Shown: positions 1 to 9,085 of the stretch, in pieces
Layout of the letters: each line of letters begins with the position of its first letter
Position numbering within the stretch: the stretch's first letter is position 1
DNA from: Flectobacillus longus
GTDB lineage: Bacteria; Bacteroidota; Bacteroidia; Cytophagales; Spirosomataceae
Reading direction: 5' to 3'
Assembly: GCF_030056705.1 (NCBI RefSeq)
Contig: NZ_JASHIC010000020.1
Coordinates: forward strand, 114,939-178,938
Length of the DNA stretch: 64,000 nucleotides
Made by a program: the position numbers and the translations under genes
The notes under the pieces: model-generated
What the model was told of the DNA's origin: nothing
The model's database searches: none
The model's input: the letters and a program-made list of their open reading frames with translations, nothing else

Positions 1-686
1 TTCTAAATTCGCTAATTGGTTATATCGTAATTGGCGTATTCTTGACGGCAACAGGTCTATTTGTTTGGTTTTTCAAAGACAATGTACTCGATTATGGTTT
101 TGCCGATTTGACCTCCTTTTTTCAAGTAGCACCATTTATTTTTCTGTTTTTGATACCAGCAATCACCATGCGTGCTTTTTCGGAGGAATTTAAAACAGGG
201 ACGATTGAGCTACTATTTACCAAACCACTTGGCGCTTGGGAAATAGTACTTGGAAAATATTTGGCAAGTTGTTGTCTGATTTTGCTGGCACTACTTCCTA
301 CACTTTTATATTATTACTCTATTTATCAATTAGGAAATCCGCAAGGAAATATTGACTCAGCAGCAGTAATTACCTCCTATATTGGTCTATTCTTTTTGGG
401 ATGTGTATTTGCCGCATTAGGAATATTTTCTTCTTCTTTGACCGATAACCAAGTAGTTGCCTTTGTTATAGGTTTTGTACTTTGTTTGATTTTGTATTAT
501 GGAATAGGCAAATTAGCAGAATTATCATTGATGGGCTCATTTGGATATATACTTGCACAAATAGGATTAGATTATCAGTTTGATGCTTTAAGTCGTGGTT
601 TGATTGATTCTCGCAATATTCTTTATTTTGTATCTGTGATTGCTATTGCATTGTGGGGAACTACTTTGAAGGTAACGCAAAAATAA
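1..686 (+). CDS. gldF: GldF-like ABC transporter permease, 5' end cut by window
   Basis: The frame is open from base 3 to the stop at 684-686, so the N-terminus lies outside the window; about 13 extra codons before position 42 continue the protein. About six hydrophobic helices are visible, and the segment ITMRAFSEEFKTGTIELLF followed by TKPLGAWEIVLGKY is the hallmark of ABC-2 type permeases of the GldF group. GldF works with the ATPase GldA and with GldG in an inner-membrane ABC complex linked to gliding motility in Bacteroidota. gldG usually follows directly, but here a terminator hairpin follows instead and the next gene is on the other strand. An uncharacterised ABC-2 permease is the alternative. 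Confidence 0.8.
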   Translation, partial: LNSLIGYIVIGVFLTATGLFVWFFKDNVLDYGFADLTSFFQVAPFIFLFLIPAITMRAFSEEFKTGTIELLFTKPLGAWEIVLGKYLASCCLILLALLPTLLYYYSIYQLGNPQGNIDSAAVITSYIGLFFLGCVFAALGIFSSSLTDNQVVAFVIGFVLCLILYYGIGKLAELSLMGSFGYILAQIGLDYQFDALSRGLIDSRNILYFVSVIAIALWGTTLKVTQK

Positions 687-721
687 GCATACAAATATTA
701 GGCATTTATTGACTATTAATC

Positions 722-760
722 AAAAAAGGCGGTCGAAAACTAATTTCGACCGCCTTTTTT
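722..760 (+). terminator. Intrinsic terminator after gldF
   Basis: A 17-bp perfect stem (arms 722-738 and 744-760) with a five-base loop, an A-run before it and a T-run after it. It can work in both directions and sits between gldF and the convergent DUF4920 gene. Confidence 0.85.
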
Positions 761-865
761 GATAATATATGGTACCTATTTAGACGCAAAACATTGTGTA
801 TCTATTGATGAAACGTAGATTTAATAATTACTAAATCACAATTCATTCAATGAAGAAGTTCACAT

Positions 866-1312
866 TTATTTTACAATTACGCCATTGGCTACGAAGGTAA
901 TAGCCTTTTCAGGTTCAGTGATTTTTTCGATTTCTTCCTGTGTTTTGCCAGCATCTTGAGCATAATGTTTTAATTGCCCAACAGAAGTGGTTTTTACTTG
1001 AGCTAAGCCTTCAAATACTACAGTTTTCCCATCAATATCCTTTGGTACAAAGAAACCATAATCTTTGAAGGTTACACGCATACTAGAACCATCCTCCAAT
1101 TTAACTTTCATCCAACAGCCTTTTACCTTGCATACCGACTCTACAACTCCAGAAACCTTTGCTTTAACTTGTTCTTTTCCATCCATTTTTTTAGCTAAGT
1201 CTGTGGTAGATATAGCTCCTTTTTCAGAGATTTTTTCGCCAAAGTTACTTTGAGCCTTTGCTCCAATCTGAATTCCAAGTACGATAGCGAAAATGATAGC
1301 TACTTTTTTCAT
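866..1312 (-). CDS. DUF4920 family exported protein
   Basis: A small secreted protein. The start chosen is the second Met, giving MKKVAIIFAIVLGIQIGAKAQ, a classic signal peptide with an AKA-Q cleavage site. The mature part contains VSGVVESVCKVKGCWMKVKL and VTFKDYGFFVPKDIDGK, the conserved core of DUF4920 with two nearby Cys that could bind metal or form a disulphide. The family is widespread in Bacteroidota and has no established function. The gene stands alone, convergent with gldF. Confidence 0.75.
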   Translation of the reverse strand: MKKVAIIFAIVLGIQIGAKAQSNFGEKISEKGAISTTDLAKKMDGKEQVKAKVSGVVESVCKVKGCWMKVKLEDGSSMRVTFKDYGFFVPKDIDGKTVVFEGLAQVKTTSVGQLKHYAQDAGKTQEEIEKITEPEKAITFVANGVIVK

Positions 1313-1431
1313 AATCAAATTTTGTTGATTTGTTGAGAATATTTAATGATTACAAAAATAAGAATTGCTTAGGTAATCCTTTGATTTTGAAGGAATTTTT
1401 GAATAAAACGCTACAGAATCTTATCAAAAGG

Positions 1432-2049
1432 TTATTTGTAATCTTGGATATTAAAAATGTTGGAACAAAACTCATATTCATTTGGCTGGTTTGAGCAAAT
1501 GAATAACATTCTATTATGTGAATACTTTTGAACGTTTTCAAGATACCAATTGGTAGCCTTAGCATCTAAATTAGAAGAAGGTTCGTCGAGCATCAAAATG
1601 GGCGTATCTGACCAAAACGTCAAGCCTAGTTTTACCCTTTGTTTCATGCCAGAAGAGAAATGTTTTATTGCTTTTTGGCTTGCTTTGGGTAATTCAATAA
1701 ATTCAATAAAATCTTTGATAGAATACTGCTGGATCAGTGGCTTGAATCTGATATGAAATTGAAGTAGTTCTTCAAGTGTAAACTCTTCAATGAGTTCGAG
1801 ATAAGGAGCTGCTATGCTGATTTCCTTATATATATTCTCAAATTCGAGCGCTTGTTGATTTTTGGATGCGAAGATTTTTCCTTCTGAAGCGGGAATAAAA
1901 CCTGAAAGAATCTGTAGAAAGGTTGACTTTCCACTGCCATTTGAACCTGTAAAAGTATAAGCTTGACCTTGTTGAAAGCGAAGATTTACAGACTTGAAAA
2001 TCCATTCATTTCTGAATTTCTTTCCTAGATTTTCGGTGATAATTTCCAT
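1432..2049 (-). CDS. ABC transporter ATP-binding protein
   Basis: A 205-residue nucleotide-binding subunit. Walker A is GSNGSGKSTF (about residues 36-45), the signature is FSSGMKQRVKLG (about 131-142) and Walker B is ILMLDEPSSNLD (about 151-162). It is short for the family but complete in all ATPase motifs. No permease is next to it, so the substrate cannot be named; the GldF-like permease 750 bp away is on the other strand. It lies just downstream of lpxA, separated by a terminator hairpin, and is therefore probably expressed separately. Confidence 0.85.
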   Translation of the reverse strand: MEIITENLGKKFRNEWIFKSVNLRFQQGQAYTFTGSNGSGKSTFLQILSGFIPASEGKIFASKNQQALEFENIYKEISIAAPYLELIEEFTLEELLQFHIRFKPLIQQYSIKDFIEFIELPKASQKAIKHFSSGMKQRVKLGLTFWSDTPILMLDEPSSNLDAKATNWYLENVQKYSHNRMLFICSNQPNEYEFCSNIFNIQDYK

Positions 2050-2059
2050 AAAAAAAGAA

Positions 2060-2082
2060 GTAAGACAGCGTGGCTGTCTTAC
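2060..2082 (-). terminator. Terminator at the end of the lpx cluster
   Basis: A 10-bp perfect stem (GTAAGACAGC with its complement, three-base loop), followed on the minus strand by a T-rich run. It lies 38 bp after the lpxA stop and before the ABC ATPase start. Confidence 0.75.
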
Positions 2083-2119
2083 CTATTTGAATTAAATCTA
2101 AAAGCACAAAATTAGCTGA

Positions 2120-2896
2120 TTAGAGCGGTCCTTTAATAATACCACGCTCAGCAGTACGGATAAACTCAACTATTTCGTCACGTTCAGGTGTTGCAGCAAT
2201 ATCTTGTTCAATATTGGCTAATGCTTCCGAAGTATTAAATCCTTTAAGGAAAATATAGCGATACACGTCTTGAATAAGATTTACTTGCTCATCATTAAAG
2301 CCATTGCGACGTAAACCAATAGAATTGACACCAACATAAGATAGTGGTTCACGTGCTGATTTAGTAAATGGAGGTACATCTTTACGAATTAAAGAGCCCC
2401 CTGAAATCATTACATGTTTACCTATTTTTACGAATTGATGGATAGCACAAGCACCGCCAATACGAGCTGATTCGCCAATATGTACGTGTCCTGCTACTTG
2501 TACACTATTAGCTATCACACAATTGTCTTCTACCAAGCAATCATGGGCAATATGTACATAAGCCATCAAGAGGCAGTTTTTGCCAACTTCAGTTTTAAAT
2601 TTATCTTTTGTACCACGGTTGATAGTAACACATTCTCGAATGGTTGTGTTATCACCAATAATGGTTAGTGTTTCTTCTCCGTCAAACTTAAGGTCTTGTG
2701 GAATAGCAGAAATAACCGCTCCTGGAAAGATTCGGCAATTTTTACCAATTCTTGCACCGGGAAAGATAGTAACGTTGGGTCCAATCCAAGTTCCTTCACC
2801 AATTTCTACATCTTGATAAATTGTTGAAAAAGGCTCAACAACTACATTTTCTGCGATTTTGGCGTTTGGATGAATATATGCTAACGGTTGTGTCAT
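2120..2896 (-). CDS. lpxA: UDP-N-acetylglucosamine acyltransferase LpxA
   Basis: First enzyme of lipid A synthesis: it transfers a 3-hydroxyacyl chain from ACP to UDP-GlcNAc in the cytoplasm. The 258 residues are a left-handed beta-helix of hexapeptide repeats (for example GEGTWIGPNVTIFPGARIG). NRGT (about 93-96) and the histidine segment AYVHIAHDCLVEDN (about 112-125, catalytic His region) are present, as is the helical C-terminal domain typical of LpxA. It is the last of three lpx genes read in the same direction. The 282 bp between it and lpxC-fabZ carry no gene and could hold a promoter. Confidence 0.95.
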   Translation of the reverse strand: MTQPLAYIHPNAKIAENVVVEPFSTIYQDVEIGEGTWIGPNVTIFPGARIGKNCRIFPGAVISAIPQDLKFDGEETLTIIGDNTTIRECVTINRGTKDKFKTEVGKNCLLMAYVHIAHDCLVEDNCVIANSVQVAGHVHIGESARIGGACAIHQFVKIGKHVMISGGSLIRKDVPPFTKSAREPLSYVGVNSIGLRRNGFNDEQVNLIQDVYRYIFLKGFNTSEALANIEQDIAATPERDEIVEFIRTAERGIIKGPL

Positions 2897-3178
2897 GGTA
2901 TTGTTTTCAGAATAATTACTTCGCTTTTGATATATGTGTTTGATTGTAATTGTGACACTGCCAGTATATGGCTAAATCTATAGGCTCAGTAATTACGGTA
3001 ATCTTTGCATTGAGACTTGAAAAGAATTAGTCAAAAGTAATAAATCTTTTCTGTATAAAATTGTACTATGACGGTTTATCATAGTCAAATCTTGATAATT
3101 AGCATACAAAAAGCATATAAAAACCAAATTAAGATTTTCTACAGATAAATTCTCAATTGCTAATTGCTATAGTTTATA

Positions 3179-4573
3179 TTAGCTCTTGCGAACCAAGCTA
3201 GCAGTCATATCTGCCTCACAAACAACTTGTCCTGCGACATAAGCTGTACCGTGCATTTTGGCAATACCTCTACGGATTGGTGAGGAAAGAGTACATTTGA
3301 AAATTACTGTATCTCCAGGAGTTACATTTTTACGGAAACGACAGTTTTCGATTGCTACCAAATACGGCCAATAATTTTCAGGATCAGGAACAGAGCTAAG
3401 TACAAGAATACCACCTGTTTGTGCCATAGCTTCTACTTGCATAACACCTGGCATAACTGGGTTGTTAGGGAAGTGTCCCATGAAGTAGTTTTCATTCATG
3501 GTTACTTGCTTGATACCTACTACGCTTTCATCATCCAGATACATGATTTTGTCAACCATTTGGAACGGATAACGATGCGGTAGTAGCTGATAAATACGCT
3601 CGTGAGTAAGGATTGGTGTTTGTTTTGGATCGTATTTTGGTACTTGATTTTTGTCAGCTTCTAGCATCAATTTCTTGATCTTTTTCGCCAAAGCAACGTT
3701 TGCTGCATGACCTGGACGAGCTGCTAAAATTTGAGCTTTGATAGGACGACCTACAAGTGCTAAGTCACCAACCATATCCAATAACTTATGGCGTGCCATT
3801 TCGTTTTTATAATGTAAACTCACGTTATTGAGTACACCAATTTCCTTAGAAACACTTACTTTTGGTTTACCCAAAACCATCGCTAAATGCTCCAATTCTT
3901 CCTCTGAATAATCACGGTCAGCAATTACTACAGCATTTGACAAATCACCGCCTTTGATAAGACCTGCATTGTAAAGTGCTTCGAGCTCATGTACAAAACA
4001 GAAGGTACGGCATTTAGCAAAATCTTCATTGAATTGCGTGATATGCGTCAAATTTGCATGTTGGCTACTCAAGAATTTTGAGTTGTAATCTACCATTACC
4101 GTTAAACGATAATCGCTGTGAGGTAAAGCAGCCAATTCTACGCCTCTTTCAAGATCTTTATATCTAACTTCTTCCGTTAATTCAAAGAATTTACGGTTAG
4201 CATCTTGTTCTTCAAGTCCAGCATCGAGGATTGCTTCTACAAACTTGATAGAACTTCCGTCCATAATTGGAGGTTCTGGTCCATCCAATTGAATCAACAC
4301 ATTGTCTACCTGACAGCCCACCATAGCAGCTAATACGTGCTCAACAGTGTTGATACGTGCGCCATTATGTTCGATAGTTGTACCTCTAGAAATATCAACA
4401 ACATGGTCTACATCTGCATCAGCAATAGGTTGACCCGGTAAATCAACTCTTTGAAACTTGTAACCATGGTTTGGTGGAGCTGGTAAAAAAGTCATTGTTG
4501 ACACAACGCCAGTGTGTAAACCAACGCCTGACAGCGTAACAGACTTTTTGATAGTGTGTTGTTTATTGTTCAT
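3179..4573 (-). CDS. lpxC-fabZ: Bifunctional LpxC deacetylase / FabZ dehydratase
   Basis: A fusion characteristic of Bacteroidota. Residues 1 to about 310 are the zinc-dependent UDP-3-O-acyl-GlcNAc deacetylase LpxC, with the metal-ligand segments NTVEHVLAAMVG and HKLLDMVGDLAL. The C-terminal 150 residues are FabZ, the 3-hydroxyacyl-ACP dehydratase, with HRYPFQMVDKI and the active-site segment GHFPNNPVMPGVMQVEAMAQ. The fusion links the committed step of lipid A synthesis with the competing fatty-acid step in one polypeptide. It follows lpxD by 57 bp, so the two are probably co-transcribed. Length (464) matches the known fusion. Confidence 0.96.
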   Translation of the reverse strand: MNNKQHTIKKSVTLSGVGLHTGVVSTMTFLPAPPNHGYKFQRVDLPGQPIADADVDHVVDISRGTTIEHNGARINTVEHVLAAMVGCQVDNVLIQLDGPEPPIMDGSSIKFVEAILDAGLEEQDANRKFFELTEEVRYKDLERGVELAALPHSDYRLTVMVDYNSKFLSSQHANLTHITQFNEDFAKCRTFCFVHELEALYNAGLIKGGDLSNAVVIADRDYSEEELEHLAMVLGKPKVSVSKEIGVLNNVSLHYKNEMARHKLLDMVGDLALVGRPIKAQILAARPGHAANVALAKKIKKLMLEADKNQVPKYDPKQTPILTHERIYQLLPHRYPFQMVDKIMYLDDESVVGIKQVTMNENYFMGHFPNNPVMPGVMQVEAMAQTGGILVLSSVPDPENYWPYLVAIENCRFRKNVTPGDTVIFKCTLSSPIRRGIAKMHGTAYVAGQVVCEADMTASLVRKS

Positions 4574-4630
4574 TTCTCTATATGTGTGAGCAAAGTGCTC
4601 ATTTGGGAGTTTTGGGATAAACTCTAAATT

Positions 4631-5656
4631 TTATTTCAATTTGTTTTCAACTTCTCTAAGACGTTGTTCGATAGCTGGCAACTTACGATACAAAACATGA
4701 GAGCGAAGGTTTTCTGCATTTTCTACAGCAGGAGAGCCACTTAAAACAGTTCCTTCTTTTTTGATATTTTTAGAAATGCCGCTTTGTGCCGTAATTATCG
4801 TGCGATTAGCAATTTGTAAATGACCAGCTAAACCAACCTGCCCACCAATCATACAATTTTCGCCAACTTTGCTTGAGCCAGAAATACCTGTTTGAGCAGC
4901 GATTACAGTATTTTTACCAATTTCTACATTATGAGCAATTTGTACCAAATTATCAATTTTAGCGCCTAATCTAACTACAGTGCTACCCATAGTGGCACGG
5001 TCAATACAAGTATTGGCGCCAATACTTACATGGTCTTCTAGAATTACATTGCCTAGTTGAGGAATCGTTTGATAGGTACCATCACTTTGTGGAGCAAACC
5101 CAAAGCCATCTGCACCGATTACAGCGTTGGCGTGTACTGTACAGTAATCTCCAATGACACAGCCTTCATAAATCTTTACTCCAGCATAAATGGTAGTATT
5201 ATTACCAATTTTTACGTTGTCACCAATGTAAGCATGAGGATACACTTTTACATTTTCGCCAATTGTCACATTGCTACCAATATACGCAAAAGCACCTACA
5301 TAATGATTCACACCGAGTGTTGAACCCTCAGTGATAAAGCTTGGTTGTTCGATTCCCTTTTTGCTTCCAGCTATCAGTTTCTGGTATTCTTGAAGAAGCG
5401 TTGTAAACGCTGCGTAAGCATTCTCTACTAAAATTAGGGTAGGAGAGTATGCTTTTTTAGGCTCAAATGATTTATCTACAATTACAGCAGAAGCCTTGGT
5501 CGTATAGAGATACTGTTCATATTTGAGGTTCGCTAGAAAAGAGATTGTTCCTTCTGTTCCTTCTTCTATTTTAGCTAATTGGCTTACTTTTAGTGACTTG
5601 TCACCTTTTACTTCGCCATTTAGCATATAAGCAATTTGTTCAACGGTAAATTCCAT
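4631..5656 (-). CDS. lpxD: UDP-3-O-acylglucosamine N-acyltransferase LpxD
   Basis: Third acylation-pathway enzyme of lipid A synthesis; it adds the N-linked hydroxyacyl chain. An N-terminal uridine-binding domain (about 1-100) is followed by hexapeptide-repeat beta-helix turns (about 105-300). The segment GADGFGFAP with the later [16 protein letters not shown] carries the expected catalytic histidine region. The C-terminal helix ([18 protein letters not shown]) is typical. It is first of the lpxD, lpxC-fabZ, lpxA block. Confidence 0.95.
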   Translation of the reverse strand: MEFTVEQIAYMLNGEVKGDKSLKVSQLAKIEEGTEGTISFLANLKYEQYLYTTKASAVIVDKSFEPKKAYSPTLILVENAYAAFTTLLQEYQKLIAGSKKGIEQPSFITEGSTLGVNHYVGAFAYIGSNVTIGENVKVYPHAYIGDNVKIGNNTTIYAGVKIYEGCVIGDYCTVHANAVIGADGFGFAPQSDGTYQTIPQLGNVILEDHVSIGANTCIDRATMGSTVVRLGAKIDNLVQIAHNVEIGKNTVIAAQTGISGSSKVGENCMIGGQVGLAGHLQIANRTIITAQSGISKNIKKEGTVLSGSPAVENAENLRSHVLYRKLPAIEQRLREVENKLK

Positions 5657-5748
5657 GTAATCAATTATGAGTGGTAAGTCGTTTACCTATGCTTGTGGTT
5701 TAAGACAAAAAAATTATGAAACCAATTTACTGCATTAATGGTTTTGGA

Positions 5749-6987
5749 CTATTTAGTTTGCAAATATACATTCTTTGCCCAACATATATAATATTTTTTG
5801 ACGATGTTGCTCAAGGCCTTTATTGTAGGTAAGTCAGATGCTTCGGCTATATCCTTGACTTTTTTGTCTTTGGTCAAAATATTAATACTTTGTTTTTCAG
5901 AAAGGTAAGCCGCATTGGTAATATGACCTTGTACCATCAGATAAGGAATGTCTTCAGGATAGACATTTTCTTGGCTTAGCAAATCGATTTGAATTTTTTC
6001 AAGAAAAGAATCTGAAATAGGTTCGTCAAGCAACATAATTTTATAGAGCTTACGATCTAAAAGCATTTGACTAATACTCGACAGGAGTTTATCAGGGTGC
6101 TTTGCCCAAACTTTTATGCAACCCCAAACATCAGTATCGTCCATTTCAGTGAATGCTTGAATGTATTTTGGATTAGATTTGAATTCCTCAAGAGAGATAT
6201 CTTCTTTTAGGAAAATCCCAAATGCTGGTGTAACAAAAACATCCTTTCCGTACTTGATTAATTCTTTGGCTCTTTTGATAATTTGTATCAACATTGTTTC
6301 GGCACAAATACAGGTTTTGTGAAGGTACACCTGCCAATACATTAAGCGTCTTGCTGTTAGAAAATTCTCAATAGAATAAATACCTTTTTGTTCCACTACC
6401 AATTCATTGTCAACAATATCTAGCATTTTCAAAATACGGTCTGCTCCAATAAAACCTTCTCGCACTCCTGTAAAAAAGCTATCACGATTGAGATAATCCA
6501 TGCGGTCAACATCTAGCTGACTCGAAATAAGTTGATGAAAAAAACGACGAGAATAGGTATCGTTAAACATCTGAATAGCCATACTGAGTGCACCGTCGAA
6601 CTGTCGGTTGAGTTCTTGCATCAACAAAAGTGAAATTTCTTCATGCGGAACATGGTTTAAAATCGTATGTTCTAAAACATGAGAAAATGGCCCGTGACCA
6701 ATATCATGTAATAAAATTGCCATTTGAGCTGATTCAAACTCTTCATCAGATATATCATGTCCTTTATATTTGAGTGCGTTGAGGGCTTCTTGCATCAAGT
6801 GCATAGCACCAAGAGCATGATGAAATCGAGTATGCAAAGCACCAGGATATACATAATCGGCAGTACCAAGTTGTTTTATACGTCGTAAGCGTTGGTAATA
6901 AGGATGTTCGATAAGGTCGAAAATAAGAGGAGACGTAATATTGATAAAACCATAAACGGGGTCATTTACAATTTTGCGTTTGTTCAT
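5749..6987 (-). CDS. HD superfamily phosphohydrolase
   Basis: A 412-residue protein with the HD-domain metal motifs: HTRFHHALGAMHLM (about 51-64), LLHDIGHGPFSHVLEH (about 92-107) and a later QLDVDRMDYLNRDS (about 157-170). This layout matches the dNTPase/SAMHD1-like branch of HD hydrolases that is common next to lpxD in Bacteroidota. The substrate is not known from sequence; nucleotide hydrolysis is the family expectation. It lies 90 bp upstream of lpxD in the same direction and may head the lpx transcription unit. Confidence 0.88.
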   Translation of the reverse strand: MNKRKIVNDPVYGFINITSPLIFDLIEHPYYQRLRRIKQLGTADYVYPGALHTRFHHALGAMHLMQEALNALKYKGHDISDEEFESAQMAILLHDIGHGPFSHVLEHTILNHVPHEEISLLLMQELNRQFDGALSMAIQMFNDTYSRRFFHQLISSQLDVDRMDYLNRDSFFTGVREGFIGADRILKMLDIVDNELVVEQKGIYSIENFLTARRLMYWQVYLHKTCICAETMLIQIIKRAKELIKYGKDVFVTPAFGIFLKEDISLEEFKSNPKYIQAFTEMDDTDVWGCIKVWAKHPDKLLSSISQMLLDRKLYKIMLLDEPISDSFLEKIQIDLLSQENVYPEDIPYLMVQGHITNAAYLSEKQSINILTKDKKVKDIAEASDLPTIKALSNIVKKYYICWAKNVYLQTK

Positions 6988-7185
6988 AATATAGGGAAGC
7001 TTATTGAGGATTAAAAATAGAAAAAAATCTCAAGTTCTTAATCGCTGAGTATGACTGTATTATCAGTGATTGAGTACAAAAGTAGGAGATAATTTGCTGA
7101 AATCTTCCTTAGACTACTTGCAATATTATGAGTATTTCATTAATTTTGCAGTATTACAGAAAAGCAGTAACATGCGAATTTGTAG

Positions 7186-7259
7186 GGACTTGTAGCTCAG
7201 CTGGTTAGAGCACCTGACTCATAATCAGGGGGTCCATGGTTCGAGCCCATGCTGGTCCA
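7186..7259 (+). tRNA. tRNA with anticodon CAT (elongator Met or Ile2)
   Basis: Cloverleaf read by hand: acceptor 7186-7192 with 7252-7258 (one T-T mismatch, one G-T pair), D stem GCTC/GAGC, anticodon stem CCTGA/TCAGG around loop CTCATAA (anticodon at 7220-7222), and T arm CATGG-TTCGAGC-CCATG. Discriminator A; CCA is not encoded. The G1-C72 pair argues against initiator tRNA. CAT could be elongator Met or lysidine-modified Ile2. It marks the left edge of the accessory island and is the likely attachment site for the integrase 255 bp away. Confidence 0.95.
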
Positions 7260-7282
7260 CTATCACGGAAATGAGGTAACTG

Positions 7283-7308
7283 AAAGGCAATACATAAGTA
7301 TTGCCTTT
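7283..7308 (+). terminator. Terminator after the tRNA
   Basis: An 11-bp perfect stem (AAAGGCAATAC and its complement) with a four-base loop, followed by a T-run. It ends the tRNA transcript 24 bp downstream. Confidence 0.85.
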
Positions 7309-7375
7309 TTTGTTTTATATCGTTTATTATCAGCAAAATACGCCTAAATCTCATCTAAACACGTTTTTTCCCCGC

Positions 7376-7414
7376 ACTTACAATCTTACTTACACGTGTA
7401 ATTTTCTACTTACA
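7376..7414. promoter_or_regulatory. ACTTACA repeats and a palindrome before the integrase
   Basis: ACTTACA occurs at 7376, 7388 and 7408. The middle copy overlaps the perfect 12-bp palindrome TTACACGTGTAA (7390-7401). The position between a tRNA and an integrase suggests recombinase or regulator binding sites, as in an attachment region. This is inferred from position and symmetry only. Confidence 0.4.
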
Positions 7415-7513
7415 TCACTTTTTCGAACTAGTGTTTTTGAGCATTTTTGAAGCTTAATTTTTTAAAAAACCTACACAAATGCCAAAAAAACGCTCTTAAA
7501 GCAAGTTAACTAC

Positions 7514-8698
7514 ATGCAAATTAACTACTGGTTTCGTAAGTCTACAAAGAATCCAGAATTGGGAAATCTACAAGCGGTAATTAAAATTGATGGGGTAGAG
7601 TCCAAACCTTTCAGTACTGGAATTGACTGCGAAAAAAAAAATTGGAATCATGACCACAAATGTTTTGAGGGAAAGGGTAGTGCCCAAAAAGAAAAAGCGC
7701 TACACAATTTTGAGCAACGAATGCGTATGATTCTTACTACGCTAGAAGCCGAAAATCCAAATCAGTTCATTCACCCTTCAAAAATGATTGAATTACACCG
7801 TAATGACAAAGCTTCGAGGAAAAAACCTCAAGAAATTTTTACCATGCCCGATGCCATTAGGTTCTACAATGACTTAAGAAAAGAACTTAATAAAGCAGGT
7901 CAGCTCGATGATGAAACATTAGAGAACGACACAAAGTATGCCAACAACGTTTTGAAGTTCTTGAGAGAAAAGAATCGAATAACCAAAGCCGCTGTAGATT
8001 TTGATTTGTCAGTCATGGATGAGTTTATTCATTACATGAAAGTGCTTGGTCGAAAACCTTATTATATCAATAGGCATATTATGTGGATTAAATCAGTGCA
8101 CAAGCAAGCCTACAAAAGAAACAAGATAAGTTTCAAGCCTGTAGAAGATATGGACTTGCTCAAGGTGAAACAAGAATTACCGAAGGTACTTGAACCTTGG
8201 GAGGTGGATAAAGTCTATGAGTATAAATTCAAAAAGTCTTTGCAGGAAGTTGCCGACGCTTGGGTATTCTGTCAAGAGACATCTTTTTCGTATGCAGACT
8301 ATATCTCCCTTAGAGATGAGTTTTTAAACGTGGATGATGAAGGGATATATTGGATTATTTTTCCAAGAGATAAGGTGGAAGAAAATAATTATATGACCCC
8401 ATTGAGTGCCCGTGCACTTGAAATAATAGACAAGTATGGAGGTTCGCTGGAAGGACTTCCTAAACGTTCAAATCAAACTATGAATGCCAGCCTAAAAGAA
8501 ATAGCCAAATATGCAGGGGTAAACTCGAAGCTACATTTCCACATGGCCAGAAAATCATACGTTCACAACGCCCTTAACTATAAAGGCATGAGAGATGTCA
8601 CTATTGCACAAACGGTTGGGTGGTCTGATACTAAGATGCTCAAGGTATATGCAAGGATTAATAGGAACGCAATAATTAAGGAGTTCTTTAAGAAGTAG
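7514..8698 (+). CDS. IntDOT-like tyrosine recombinase (integrase)
   Basis: A 394-residue site-specific recombinase. Residues 1-95 form an arm-binding domain of the Bacteroidota type (INYWFRKS...GNLQAVIKIDG), about 110-215 the SAM-like core-binding domain, and 225-394 the catalytic domain. Catalytic residues visible are His343 and Arg346 (HFHMARKSYV), Trp370 in the usual His/Trp position (TVGWSD) and nucleophile Tyr379 (KVYARI). Where the first Arg is expected, the sequence is ETSFSYAD with Ser259, as is known for IntDOT of CTnDOT. It presumably integrates and excises the island at the neighbouring tRNA. Confidence 0.92.
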   Translation: MQINYWFRKSTKNPELGNLQAVIKIDGVESKPFSTGIDCEKKNWNHDHKCFEGKGSAQKEKALHNFEQRMRMILTTLEAENPNQFIHPSKMIELHRNDKASRKKPQEIFTMPDAIRFYNDLRKELNKAGQLDDETLENDTKYANNVLKFLREKNRITKAAVDFDLSVMDEFIHYMKVLGRKPYYINRHIMWIKSVHKQAYKRNKISFKPVEDMDLLKVKQELPKVLEPWEVDKVYEYKFKKSLQEVADAWVFCQETSFSYADYISLRDEFLNVDDEGIYWIIFPRDKVEENNYMTPLSARALEIIDKYGGSLEGLPKRSNQTMNASLKEIAKYAGVNSKLHFHMARKSYVHNALNYKGMRDVTIAQTVGWSDTKMLKVYARINRNAIIKEFFKK

Positions 8699-8712
8699 TA
8701 TTCACTTGAGTT

Positions 8713-8740
8713 ATAGCCCTGCAATTGTGGGGCTATTTTA
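8713..8740 (+). terminator. Terminator after the integrase
   Basis: A short GC-containing stem (ATAGCCC with GGGCTAT, about 10-base loop) followed by TTTTA, 14 bp after the integrase stop. Confidence 0.65.
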
Positions 8741-8783
8741 TTTGAATGGAAGATTTACAAAATTTTATAAAAAATAAGTGCTA

Positions 8784-8811
8784 CACAAGCGTTATTTAAA
8801 TAACGCTTGTG
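8784..8811. repeat. 28-bp perfect palindrome
   Basis: Left half is CACAAGCGTTATTT; the right half is its exact reverse complement with no spacer. It has no T-run and lies 44 bp after the integrase terminator, so a simple terminator is less likely than a protein-binding or cruciform site. The 22-bp repeat array starts 67 bp further on. Confidence 0.8.
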
Positions 8812-8878
8812 GTTTCGTCCTGAAAAACAAACTAAACATCGAAAAAAGTAAATTTAATTAGTTTTTCATGTTTTAACT

Positions 8879-9005
8879 ACTTTGATTTGTCATAAGAATC
8901 ACGTAAATCTGGCGTAACAGTAACGTAATTCTGGCGTATAATTCACGTAAAACAGGTGTACAAAACAGGTAATTCTGGTATACGGTTAGCGTAATAGCGT
9001 CATTA
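8879..9005. repeat. Iteron-like array, 22-bp pitch
   Basis: Repeats start at 8901, 8923, 8945, 8967 and 8989, each exactly 22 bp apart. The best copies are ACGTAAATCTGGCGTAA, ACGTAATTCTGGCGTAT, ACGTAAAACAGGTGTAC and AGGTAATTCTGGTATAC; the fifth begins GCGTAATAGCG. A sixth weak copy fits at 8879. Uniform spacing of two helical turns is typical of plasmid iterons or a cooperative regulator array. It ends 80 bp before the gene at 9086. Confidence 0.75.
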
Positions 9006-9085
9006 AACTGGGTTTTATTTTCCACTCTTCTCCAAGGAAAAAAGTCCATATCCTATCATACTTAATTATTAAAATTATAAAGCTT

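Noticed and set aside
7186..7259. Right-hand attachment repeat of the tRNA 3' end within the window
   Set aside because: I looked for the tRNA 3' segment elsewhere, including near 57650, 61440 and 64000, and found no convincing copy.
8879..9005. CRISPR array
   Set aside because: Repeats are about 17 bp with 5-bp gaps and differ from each other; there are no unique spacers of 25-40 bp and no cas genes.
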